NCBI GenBank assembly: GCA_050248375.1
Contig: JBFWSL010000140.1
Location: 1-9,985 of the forward strand
Direction of reading: 5' to 3'
Source of the DNA: JAYZVT01 sp050248375
Lineage (GTDB): Bacteria > Pseudomonadota > Alphaproteobacteria > Rhizobiales > Methyloligellaceae
DNA: 9,985 bases
This document shows, one piece after another, positions 1-6,243 of the stretch. Every line of letters starts with the position of its first letter. Position 1 is the first letter of the stretch. Position numbers and translations under genes: made by a program. Below the pieces are notes generated by a model. That model ran no database searches and was not told the origin of the DNA. It worked only from the letters and a program-made list of their open reading frames with translations.

Positions 1-48
1 GAGCTGGCGGCGGCAACCGTCTCCGCTGAGAAGGTGTTGGTGTTCTGA
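1..48 (+). CDS. C-terminal tail of an unidentified upstream gene (partial)
   Basis: Frame 1 is open from the window edge to TGA at 46-48 and reads ELAAATVSAEKVLVF at its end. Fifteen residues are too few to assign a family. The stop lies one base before the ATG of the cysteine desulfurase, and that ATG has no good Shine-Dalgarno of its own at the usual distance, so the two genes are probably translationally coupled in one operon. The frame choice is an inference. Frame 2 is also open to the edge, but it would only extend the desulfurase beyond the usual start of its family. Confidence 0.45.
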   Translation, partial: ELAAATVSAEKVLVF

Positions 49-49
49 G

Positions 50-1195
50 ATGCGGCGCATCTATCTGGACTACAACGCCAGCACGCCGATCGCGCCCGAG
101 GTCGCCGCCGTCATGCGCGAGGCGATGGAGGGCGCCTTCGGCAACCCGTCGAGCTTGCATTGGGCGGGTCGGCCCGCCCGCGAAATGGTGGAGCGCGCCC
201 GCCGGCAGGTTTCGGAGTTGCTCGGATGCGGGCCCGGCGAGGTCGTGTTCACGAGTGGCGGCAGCGAGGCCAACAACTTCGCCCTGAAAGGCGTGTTCTT
301 TGTAAGTGAGCGGGAGCGCCCGCACATCATCACCACGCGCATAGAGCATCCGGCTATTATCGAACCCTGCCGGTTCCTGGAGCGGCTCGGCGCGGAGATC
401 ACATGGCTGCCCGTCGACAGCGCGGGTCGAGTCGATCCCGAGGATCTCAGGCGGGCCATCACCAGCGACACGATCCTTGTCAGCATCATGCACGCCAACA
501 ACGAGGTCGGCACCATCCAGCCTATCTCCGAGTGCGCCGCAATTGCCCGCGAGCATGGCATTCCCTTCCACACTGACGCGGCTCAGTCGATCGGCAAGAT
601 ACCCACTCGCATTGAATATCTCGGAGTCGATCTGCTGACCATCGCGGGCCACAAGCTCTACGCGCCCAAGGGCGTCGGCGTGCTCTACATTCGAGACGGC
701 ATTAAACTCGAACCGCTGATCCATGGCGCGGGGCACGAAGGCGGCCGCCGTGCCGGGACAGAAAGCGCCCTGCTTGCGGCCGCGCTCGGCGAGGCTTGCG
801 TGCTCGCGCAAGACCTATCGACCATGGAGCGGGTAGAGTTCTTGCGCGATCAATTCTGGAATGCGCTCCAGTCGCGCTTTGGCGACCAGGTAGCGCTCAA
901 TGGCCATCCCGACCACCGCCTTCCGAACACGCTCAATGTCTCGTTCGTCGGACGCGTCGGCGCCGACATCGTCGCCGAGCTTGATGGCGTCGCTGCTTCG
1001 ACCGGCTCCGCCTGCCATGCAGGACGGATCGAACTCTCTCCCGTCCTTGAAGCGATGGGTGTCACGCCGGAGGTCGGGATGGGCGCAATCCGCTTCAGCC
1101 TGGGGCGAGACACGACGAAGGACGAGATCGACGATGTAACGGACGCGCTTTCGAATATGGCCATGACCGCCGCGGAAGGGGATGTGCGTGGCTGA
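50..1195 (+). CDS. Cysteine desulfurase, NifS/IscS family (class V aminotransferase fold)
   Basis: This PLP enzyme takes sulfur from L-cysteine, leaving alanine and a persulfide on its own cysteine for delivery to Fe-S clusters, thiolated tRNA or Moco. The 381 residues are family-typical, and the start is the usual one (MRRIYLDYNAST). Visible landmarks are SGGSEANN (69-76), the PLP-stacking His100 (RIEHPA), Asp176 in HTDAAQS, the Schiff-base lysine Lys202 in AGHKLYAPKG, and Cys322 in the loop STGSACHAG. The GSAC loop resembles group I (NifS/IscS) rather than SufS. The gene begins one base after the preceding stop and overlaps the following methyltransferase by 8-14 bp, so it is mid-operon. 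With a ModE-type regulator and a molybdate transporter downstream, a Moco-sulfurating role like that of R. capsulatus NifS4 is possible. Selenocysteine lyase activity or general Fe-S supply cannot be excluded. The family is certain; the sulfur acceptor is not. Confidence 0.93.
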   Translation: MRRIYLDYNASTPIAPEVAAVMREAMEGAFGNPSSLHWAGRPAREMVERARRQVSELLGCGPGEVVFTSGGSEANNFALKGVFFVSERERPHIITTRIEHPAIIEPCRFLERLGAEITWLPVDSAGRVDPEDLRRAITSDTILVSIMHANNEVGTIQPISECAAIAREHGIPFHTDAAQSIGKIPTRIEYLGVDLLTIAGHKLYAPKGVGVLYIRDGIKLEPLIHGAGHEGGRRAGTESALLAAALGEACVLAQDLSTMERVEFLRDQFWNALQSRFGDQVALNGHPDHRLPNTLNVSFVGRVGADIVAELDGVAASTGSACHAGRIELSPVLEAMGVTPEVGMGAIRFSLGRDTTKDEIDDVTDALSNMAMTAAEGDVRG

Positions 1196-1904
1196 TTGCT
1201 CTAGTGGAGATGGCGAGCTTGCGGCGCTTGGTCCTGCTTACGACAAATGGCGGTCCAGCGAAGTCGGGCGGATCACCGACCGGCTCGAACGCCAACTGGT
1301 CCTCGAGCTTGTCGGCGAGGTCAGTGGCCGCAGGGTTCTCGACGTGGGCTGCGGCGATGGCGAACTTGCCGTGGAGCTGGCAAAGCGCGGCGCGACCGTC
1401 GCGGGCATTGATACCTCTGCGGCGATGATCGCGGCGGCGAAAAAGCGGGCAAGGCGAGATAATCTCGATATCGCTTTTCAGGTGGCGACAGCCGAAGAGC
1501 TCCCCTTCCCGTCCGAGCAGTTCGACGTCGTGACTGCGATTACAATCCTCTGCTTCGTGGAGAACCCAGCCCCGGTCTTCCGCGAAGCGGCGCGCGTGAT
1601 GCGGCCTGGGGGCCGATTTGTCATTGGGGAACTTGGCAAATGGAGCGCGTGGTCAGCGTCGCGCCGTCTCCGCGCTTGGCTCGGCTCTCGGCTCTGGCGC
1701 CAGGCCCGATTCCGCACGGCCAGCGAACTGCGAGCCAGCGCGAAAAAGGCCGGTCTGGCGATCGAAAGCGTGCGCGGGGCGATCTTCTATCCGAGGTCAG
1801 TGGTTGCCGCCCGGCTGCTCGGCCCCGTGGATCGCTATTTCGGCAGGCTGACCACCTTTGGGGCCGCCTTTATCGCGGTCACCGCCATCAAGCCAGTGAA
1901 ATGA
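1182..1904 (+). CDS. Class I SAM-dependent methyltransferase (Methyltransf_11 type)
   Basis: A 240-residue Rossmann-fold methyltransferase. Motif I is VLDVGCGDG (52-60) and the acidic ribose-binding residue ending strand 2 is Asp77 (GIDTSAAM). AEELPFP (104-110) and the motif around VMRPGGRF (139-146) complete the small-molecule type that includes UbiE-like and ArsM-like enzymes. No cysteine cluster typical of ArsM is present, and the C-terminal lid region (150-215) gives no hint of the substrate. Two starts are possible. ATG 1182 sits directly against the GGAAGGGG at 1174-1181, while GTG 1188 is spaced about 6 bases from it and may be the better ribosome start. Either way the gene overlaps the desulfurase end (1195), implying translational coupling. 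It is followed after 27 bases by the phosphorylase-fold gene. The substrate is unknown. Confidence 0.85.
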   Translation: MCVADCSSGDGELAALGPAYDKWRSSEVGRITDRLERQLVLELVGEVSGRRVLDVGCGDGELAVELAKRGATVAGIDTSAAMIAAAKKRARRDNLDIAFQVATAEELPFPSEQFDVVTAITILCFVENPAPVFREAARVMRPGGRFVIGELGKWSAWSASRRLRAWLGSRLWRQARFRTASELRASAKKAGLAIESVRGAIFYPRSVVAARLLGPVDRYFGRLTTFGAAFIAVTAIKPVK

Positions 1905-1931
1905 CGACGGCGGAGACGGAGAAGAGCGCCG

Positions 1932-2753
1932 ATGTCGAGGAAGACCGAAACGCCCCCAATCCTCGCCGAAAAGCATTATGACGCAGACTCCGCCTTTACA
2001 CCTGAGAGCCTTTTGCGCGAGGCGCGGCGCCAGAAGTCGGCCGGCACGGGCCCCGTGCCGGACATCTGCCTGCTCGATCCCGACGGCGATATCGTGCGGC
2101 GACTGAAGAGCGAGGGGCGCGCACGCCGCCATGACAGCTGGGTCTGCTATCATACCGATCTTCACGTGTTCGAGGACGACGGCATGTCCATTGGTGTCGT
2201 CGGCTGCGCCGTCGGCGCGTCCTTCGCCGTGCTGGTGGCCGAGGAGCTTTTCGCCTCCGGCTGCAGGCTGCTGATCAGCGTCACCTCGTCTGGCCAACTC
2301 ACGCCAGTGCGCCCACCGCCCTATTTCGTCCTGATCGATCGGGCGCTGCGCGATGAAGGAACGAGCTATCACTATCTGCCGCCCGCAAGCTACAGCTACG
2401 CTCCCGAGGCGCTGATAGGGACGTTGGACGGTGCCTTCGATGACATGCCGGTGCCAGTTCTGCGCGGGCCGACATGGACCACGGACGCTCCTTTCCGGGA
2501 GACGGAAGCGGCGATCGCGGCGATGCGCCGGCGCGGTCTGCTTGCCGTCGAGATGGAGGCCGCCGCGCTTTACGCCTTTGCGCGCGCACGCCGCAAGTCC
2601 GTTATCTGCTTTGCCCACGTCACCAACCAGATGGGGCGGGTCGAAGGCGATTTCGAGAAAGGCACCGCAAACGGAGCAATGGATGCCCTTGAGGTTGTCC
2701 GCCGAACAGTAGCTCAAATTGACTGCACCAGGACGTGGGTCGAATCAAAGTGA
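1932..2753 (+). CDS. Nucleoside phosphorylase / nucleosidase fold protein (PNP_UDP_1 family)
   Basis: A 273-residue member of the family-I nucleoside phosphorylase / MTA-SAH nucleosidase superfamily, whose members cleave the N-glycosidic bond of nucleosides. Support comes from SVTSSGQL (116-123), equivalent to the conserved phosphate-side GTSGG loop, RGPTWTTDAPFRET (178-191), and VEMEAAALYAFA (206-217), the ribose-binding VEMEA signature. The position where purine-specific enzymes such as DeoD carry the catalytic Asp (VSDH) here reads CFAHVTN (226-232), with His229, so a purine preference cannot be assumed. It follows the methyltransferase by 27 bases. One inference is that it recycles SAH or MTA made by its neighbour. 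Another is that it feeds bases to a molybdenum hydroxylase such as xanthine dehydrogenase. The family is secure; the substrate is open. Confidence 0.8.
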   Translation: MSRKTETPPILAEKHYDADSAFTPESLLREARRQKSAGTGPVPDICLLDPDGDIVRRLKSEGRARRHDSWVCYHTDLHVFEDDGMSIGVVGCAVGASFAVLVAEELFASGCRLLISVTSSGQLTPVRPPPYFVLIDRALRDEGTSYHYLPPASYSYAPEALIGTLDGAFDDMPVPVLRGPTWTTDAPFRETEAAIAAMRRRGLLAVEMEAAALYAFARARRKSVICFAHVTNQMGRVEGDFEKGTANGAMDALEVVRRTVAQIDCTRTWVESK

Positions 2754-2847
2754 ATTCCGATGCAGGGGATGCGAAAAATGGTCGTCTTCATTCGAACAGA
2801 GAAAATTCAGACGCTATTGATCATTTGCGTGTGAGAAGGCTGTTTCC

Positions 2848-3216
2848 TTGGCAAGTTACACGAAAGCCCATCGGCCCGATTCCTTCATCCGGGTCCATCT
2901 CGCGCCGTCGAACGCGATCGGCCCAGGCAAGGCCGATCTTCTCGAATCAATCGCCGAAACCGGCTCCATCGCCGAGTCGGCCCGCCGCATGGGGATGAGC
3001 TACCGGCGGGCCTGGAGTCTGGTCAGGTCGCTGAACGGCGCCTTCAACGATCCGCTGATCGAAACGCGCAAGGGCGGCCGCTCCGGTGGCTCCGCCGTGC
3101 TGACCGGCACCGGTCGCGAGGTGTTGCGATTGTACCGGGGCATGGAAACCGGCGCCGCGAAGGCAATTTCCGACGACATTGCTGCCTTCAGAAAACTGCT
3201 CGCGCGGCGCTCCTAA
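2848..3216 (+). CDS. ModE N-terminal-type winged-helix regulator (DNA-binding domain only)
   Basis: This 122-residue protein matches the DNA-binding half of the molybdate regulator ModE. It has a LysR-like helix-turn-helix (about 35-60, TGSIAESARRMGMSYRRAW) and the wing ETRKGGRSGGSAVLTGTGR (72-90), whose RKGGRxGGxAxLT pattern is characteristic. The Mop/TOBE domains that bind molybdate in E. coli ModE are absent, so it either answers to another signal or needs a partner. The start is TTG at 2848, supported by GAGAAGG at 2833-2839 eight bases upstream. No in-frame ATG precedes the conserved region. It lies 94 bases after the phosphorylase-fold gene and immediately before the MOT1 transporter. 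It probably controls that transporter through the inverted repeat at 3264-3287, which is an inference. Confidence 0.85.
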   Translation: MASYTKAHRPDSFIRVHLAPSNAIGPGKADLLESIAETGSIAESARRMGMSYRRAWSLVRSLNGAFNDPLIETRKGGRSGGSAVLTGTGREVLRLYRGMETGAAKAISDDIAAFRKLLARRS

Positions 3217-3263
3217 CTGGAATTCGTATCCCCCGCCCCGTGTGCACAGGCCGCGGGCCGCCG

Positions 3264-3287
3264 CGATATGCACGAGATACCATATCG
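3264..3287. promoter_or_regulatory. Mo-box-like inverted repeat, candidate ModE-type operator
   Basis: CGATATG at 3264-3270 and CATATCG at 3281-3287 form a perfect 7-bp inverted repeat with a 10-base spacer, spanning 24 bp. The arms resemble the CG-n-TATA half-sites known for ModE operators, and the site is 56 bases upstream of the transporter start, right after the ModE-like gene. The operator role is inferred from position and similarity recalled from memory, without a motif scan. Confidence 0.5.
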
Positions 3288-3343
3288 GGCAGCGTCTTTC
3301 GCCGTGTTCTATTGGCCGAAATGAAGGTCATCGAAAGTCTTCA

Positions 3344-4495
3344 GTGAACCAGAAGGGCGAAAAATTCGTCTTCAATCTGCGCGAGTTGAGCGGGGCGCTG
3401 GGCGATCTCGGCACGCTGCTGCCACTGATGCTGGGCACGATCGCGGTGGTCGGGATGGCACCGATGCCTGTCGTGCTCGGCTTCGCCGTCTTCTACATCG
3501 CGACCGCCGCCTATTACCGCCTGCCGATCCCGGTGCAGCCGATGAAAGCGGTGGCTGCGGTCCTGCTCACCGCCCAGCTCGGCCCCGCCGCGCTAGCTGC
3601 TAGCGGCGTCATCATCGGTGCTGTGTTGCTCATTCTTGGCCTGACCGGCTGGATCACCCGGCTGGCCAGAATCGTACCGCAGTCGGTGCTGGCCGGACTG
3701 CAGGTGGGGCTGGGGCTGGCGCTCGGCCTGGTCGCGCTCGACCTGATGGCGTCAGCGCCGCTACTCGCGGCGGTGACGGTCGGGATTCTCCTCGCGCTAC
3801 TCTTCTACTCGCGTGGGCCCTCAGCGCTGATCGCGCTCACCGTGGCGGTCGCGCTGGCACAGGCACTCGGGATTCCCGGCATGGGCATGGAGACAACCTC
3901 GTCGGCTGTCTACTTCTCGCTGCCAGCGTGGCCGTCATGGGAAGAGTTGCAGAACGCCGTGTCGCTCTACGTTCTGCCGCAGCTCTCGCTGACCTTCACC
4001 AATGCGGTTCTGATTACTGCGCTTCTTGCCGGCGACTATTTCGGCGAACGCGCCACTCATGTCACGCCCAAGCGGCTGTCCATCACCAGCGGCATCGCCA
4101 ACCTGCTGCTCACGCCCTTCGGCGCCCTACCCATGTGCCACGGCGCGGGCGGGCTGGCGGCGCATTACCGCTTCGGCGCCCGCAGCGGCACGGCCCCTCT
4201 GGCGCTCGGTCTGTTGTTGCTCGCCATCGCGCTCTTGCCGGGAAACACGGGGCTTGCCCTGCTCGCCGCAATCCCGGCGGCGGCGCTCGGCGCATTGTTG
4301 CTCATGGCTGCCGGGGAACTGGCGCTGAGCAAGCGGCTGTTCGACTGCAAGCCGTCCTGCTGGCCTGTCATCGCCGTGACGGCGGGCGCCACCCTTTGGG
4401 CTGATCCGTTCCGGGGTCTGCTCGCGGGCTCCTGCGCGGAACTCGCACGGCTCGCCGCGGTTCGCATTTTCCTGCGGCGTGACGCCCGGTCCTAA
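3344..4495 (+). CDS. MOT1-family molybdate/sulfate transporter
   Basis: An inner-membrane transporter of 383 residues with about 10 or more hydrophobic segments and few charges between them. It carries the signatures of the MOT1 (sulfate transporter-like molybdate permease) family: ELSGALGDLGTLLPL (14-28), PIPVQPMKA (61-69), and PMCHGAGGLAAHYRFGARSG (263-282), the counterpart of the conserved HGAGG motif in plant and bacterial MOT1 proteins. The likely substrate is molybdate, with sulfate as the alternative. The frame is open further upstream to 3179 but would overlap the ModE-like gene. GTG 3344, a few bases after GAAAG (3333-3337), is the only reasonable start before the conserved N-terminus. 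No STAS domain is present, unlike classical SulP proteins. The ModE-like gene upstream and the Mo-box-like repeat in the gap argue for molybdate and for regulation by molybdenum status. Confidence 0.85.
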   Translation: MNQKGEKFVFNLRELSGALGDLGTLLPLMLGTIAVVGMAPMPVVLGFAVFYIATAAYYRLPIPVQPMKAVAAVLLTAQLGPAALAASGVIIGAVLLILGLTGWITRLARIVPQSVLAGLQVGLGLALGLVALDLMASAPLLAAVTVGILLALLFYSRGPSALIALTVAVALAQALGIPGMGMETTSSAVYFSLPAWPSWEELQNAVSLYVLPQLSLTFTNAVLITALLAGDYFGERATHVTPKRLSITSGIANLLLTPFGALPMCHGAGGLAAHYRFGARSGTAPLALGLLLLAIALLPGNTGLALLAAIPAAALGALLLMAAGELALSKRLFDCKPSCWPVIAVTAGATLWADPFRGLLAGSCAELARLAAVRIFLRRDARS

Positions 4496-4496
4496 C

Positions 4497-4549
4497 CGCG
4501 GTTGAAGAGCCTGCAGGCAAATCGCCGTTTCGAGCAAACGGAAACCGCG
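4497..4549. terminator. Nested hairpin between convergent genes, possible bidirectional terminator
   Basis: Outer arms CGCGGTT (4497-4503) and AACCGCG (4543-4549) enclose a 10-bp palindrome GCCTGCAGGC (4509-4518) and an inner hairpin CCGTTT (4525-4530) / AAACGG (4536-4541) with a 5-base loop. It fills the 74-base gap between the convergent transporter and His-rich genes. No clear T-run follows on either strand, so intrinsic termination is uncertain. Confidence 0.35.
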
Positions 4550-4569
4550 CAATCTTTGCTTTCCAACGC

Positions 4570-5139
4570 CTAGTGATGTGGCCCTTGGCCCACCGCGATC
4601 ATGAGATGATGCGCCTGATGGTGCATGCCCAGCGTGAGGATGCCGAAGAAGCCTAACCCCTTGAGTTTCGGCAGGTCGGCCGGGTTCTCGACGGTGACGG
4701 TCATCGCGGCGCCTTCCGGGTGAACTTCGGCTATGAATGTCATGCCGCCAGTACCGCTCATGGTCTCTGCATGGGCCTTGACCATGCGCCGGATCGACTC
4801 GCGGACCGGCCCAGTGCCGGTTACGGCAAAGCGAACGCCACTTTCCGCCGGCGTGGCAGTCACCTCGGCGTAAAGCGTCACATTGCTCATGTCGACGAGG
4901 TGGCGCCGCAGGCCGTCGATATCGACCTTGGACCAGTCGGTGTCAGGGTCGGCATCGAGTATGGCGACGATTTCCTGAATGGCGGCGAATGCGCCCTGAC
5001 CGGACTGCGCCGGCATCGACGCCACGGGCTTTTCGATCGCTGCACCGTGACGTTCGTGCTCCATGGCTGGCGTGTGCGTCTGCGCGAGCGCGGCAAGCGG
5101 AACCGCCAGAATAGCAGCAGCAAGGACGTACCTGATCAT
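4570..5139 (-). CDS. Secreted histidine-rich protein of unknown function
   Basis: A 189-residue exported protein. Residues 1-19 form a signal peptide (MIRYVLAAAILAVPLAALA, likely cleaved before Gln20). A His/Met/Glu-rich linker follows (TPAMEHERHG, 24-32). The central region (48-160) is a mixed alpha/beta sequence including DADPDTDWSKVDIDGLRRHL (62-81). The C-terminus is GLGFFGILTLGMHHQAHHLM (161-180) and ends GPHH. Paired histidines (173/174, 177/178, 188/189) suggest binding of a transition metal or heme, but I recognise no named family. The chosen start is ATG 5139, because GGAGA (plus-strand 5146-5150) lies seven bases upstream. An upstream in-frame TTG (5145) is less likely. It is divergent from a Crp/Fnr regulator across a shared palindrome, which suggests control by that protein, and convergent with the transporter gene. 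Confidence 0.7.
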   Translation of the reverse strand: MIRYVLAAAILAVPLAALAQTHTPAMEHERHGAAIEKPVASMPAQSGQGAFAAIQEIVAILDADPDTDWSKVDIDGLRRHLVDMSNVTLYAEVTATPAESGVRFAVTGTGPVRESIRRMVKAHAETMSGTGGMTFIAEVHPEGAAMTVTVENPADLPKLKGLGFFGILTLGMHHQAHHLMIAVGQGPHH

Positions 5140-5196
5140 CAGCAATCTCCAGGACCCACCATTCGTTGAACCTTGTCATATCGGCCGCCCATGGAA

Positions 5197-5212
5197 CATG
5201 ATAACTATCATG
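5197..5212. promoter_or_regulatory. FNR/FixK-like palindrome CATGATAACTATCATG
   Basis: Perfect 7-bp arms with a 2-base spacer; the core TGAT-AACT-ATCA matches the inner part of the FNR/FixK/Dnr box TTGAT-N4-ATCAA. It sits 58 bases upstream of the His-rich gene start, reading on the - strand, a usual distance for an activator site. It also overlaps candidate start codons 5198 and 5210 of the Crp/Fnr gene, so autoregulation is plausible. Function is inferred. Confidence 0.55.
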
Positions 5213-5740
5213 TCAGCCAATATGATCGATCGGTTCATCTCATCCGGCGGCCGGACGCGAAAGCTTGGCGCGGGCGAATACCTGTTCCACCTCGGTGAGC
5301 CCGTCCTGTCGCTCTTTGTCGTGCTGGAAGGCGAGGTTCACCTGGTCCGGCACCAGGAACTTGGTGGCGCCATCATCCTGCAACGGGCCGGTCCCGGTGA
5401 AGTCCTCGCCGAGGCGCCTCTCTTTTCGGATCGCTATCACTGCGACGCAGTGACCGAGAAAGGCGCCACGGTTCGGAGCACTTCAAAGCGTGAGCTCCGC
5501 AAGCGCCTGCGGAATGGGCCGGATTTCGCGGAAGCGTGGGCGGCGCATCTGGCGCGCGAAATTCAGAACACCCGGCTCCGCAGCGAAATCCTCTCATTGA
5601 AGACGGTGGCCTCCCGGCTGGACGCCTGGCTTGCATGGAATGGAGAGCTGCCGCCGAAAGGTGAATGGGCGCATCTGGCCAATGAGATCGGCGTCAGTCC
5701 CGAGGCACTCTATCGGGAAATTGCGAAGCGGCGGAATTAG
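5198..5740 (+). CDS. Crp/Fnr-family transcriptional regulator, short form
   Basis: A 180-residue regulator. A cyclic-nucleotide-binding-fold sensor runs from about 23 to 100, including EYLFHLGEPVLSLFVVLEGE (27-46) and PGEVLAEAPLFSD (66-78). A dimerisation helix follows (about 104-135), then a compact C-terminal helix-turn-helix (137-178, with WAHLANEIGVSPEALYREIA at 157-176). The N-terminal cysteine cluster of oxygen-sensing FNR is missing; the only cysteine is Cys82. The phosphate-binding RxA/S signature of cAMP-binding CRP is not evident, so the effector is unknown; heme, redox, or none are all possible. Starts at 5198, 5210 and 5222 are all in frame and none has a strong Shine-Dalgarno. 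If the palindrome at 5197-5212 is an autoregulatory operator, 5222 may be the real start. It is divergent from the secreted His-rich gene, its most likely target. Confidence 0.85.
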   Translation: MITIMSANMIDRFISSGGRTRKLGAGEYLFHLGEPVLSLFVVLEGEVHLVRHQELGGAIILQRAGPGEVLAEAPLFSDRYHCDAVTEKGATVRSTSKRELRKRLRNGPDFAEAWAAHLAREIQNTRLRSEILSLKTVASRLDAWLAWNGELPPKGEWAHLANEIGVSPEALYREIAKRRN

Positions 5741-5895
5741 GGTAGTAACCTGTTCACTGATCCGACCAGTTGGGCCTGACCCACATGGCCTACCGGCGGC
5801 CGATTATTATCCTATTTGCGTTCCCGCTTCGTTTCGCGCCGTTTCTCTCCCGCTTGATTCCACAGTGATTCCATGAACCGGTTTCGTTGCGGCGC

Positions 5896-5936
5896 ACAAA
5901 AAGATAAGGCCCGCTAAGCCTTTGACTTAACGGGCC
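5896..5936 (-). terminator. Rho-independent terminator of the tRNA-fMet gene
   Basis: On the - strand, just after the tRNA, GGCCCG pairs with CGGGCC (plus-strand arms 5931-5936 and 5908-5913). The stem continues as TTAAG/CTTAG with one mismatch and closes a 7-base loop. It is followed by TTATCTTTTTG (plus 5897-5907 complement). Stem plus T-tract is a textbook intrinsic terminator. Confidence 0.85.
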
Positions 5937-5939
5937 AAT

Positions 5940-6017
<78 letters not shown>

Positions 6018-6155
6018 TCAAATCAAAGCGCGAAACCAAACCTTGCTTGCGGCCTGAATAGGCGGGCCAGAACCGGCTGGTCGCCGGGTCCGTCATTCCC
6101 GCCCCGGTCAGGCCATGCTGGCCGGCACCCGGGAAACGCCCGCTCGCGTGGCGCC

Positions 6156-6183
6156 CTTATAGCACGTCGGGCGCGCTTGTGAA
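6156..6183 (-). promoter_or_regulatory. Candidate sigma-70 promoter for tRNA-fMet
   Basis: On the - strand, TTCACA (plus 6178-6183) and TATAAG (plus 6156-6161) are separated by 16 bases and each match 5/6 of the consensus. A GC-rich discriminator (GGCGCC) follows, as in stable-RNA promoters under stringent control. It would give a leader of about 130 bases before the tRNA 5' end. The transcription start has not been observed. Confidence 0.5.
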
Positions 6184-6243
6184 GGGTATGCGACAGTCCC
6201 GCGCAACTGCCGCGGAACCGGGCTGAAAACCGGCGGATTACGG

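Noticed and set aside
1901..1981. 26-codon ORF whose ATG overlaps the methyltransferase stop (ATGA)
   Set aside because: The overlap looks like coupling, but the ORF is short, charged and out of frame with the phosphorylase-fold gene that begins at 1932 with its own start.
1797..2717. Open - strand frame of 306 codons
   Set aside because: Antisense to the phosphorylase-fold gene, which has strong motifs; no domain and no ribosome site.
3179..3343. Upstream extension of the transporter frame
   Set aside because: It would begin at a TTG inside the ModE-like gene and read through the Mo-box-like repeat with non-membrane, Arg/His-rich residues unlike the family N-terminus.
5855..5873. Direct repeat TGATTCCA x2, 11-bp period
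   Set aside because: Two short copies in a non-coding gap are within chance expectation, with no array or neighbouring feature to explain them.
6199..6215. Hairpin CCGCG-N7-CGCGG after the LpxQ-like gene on the - strand
   Set aside because: The 5-bp stem has no T-tract after it, so I did not call a terminator.
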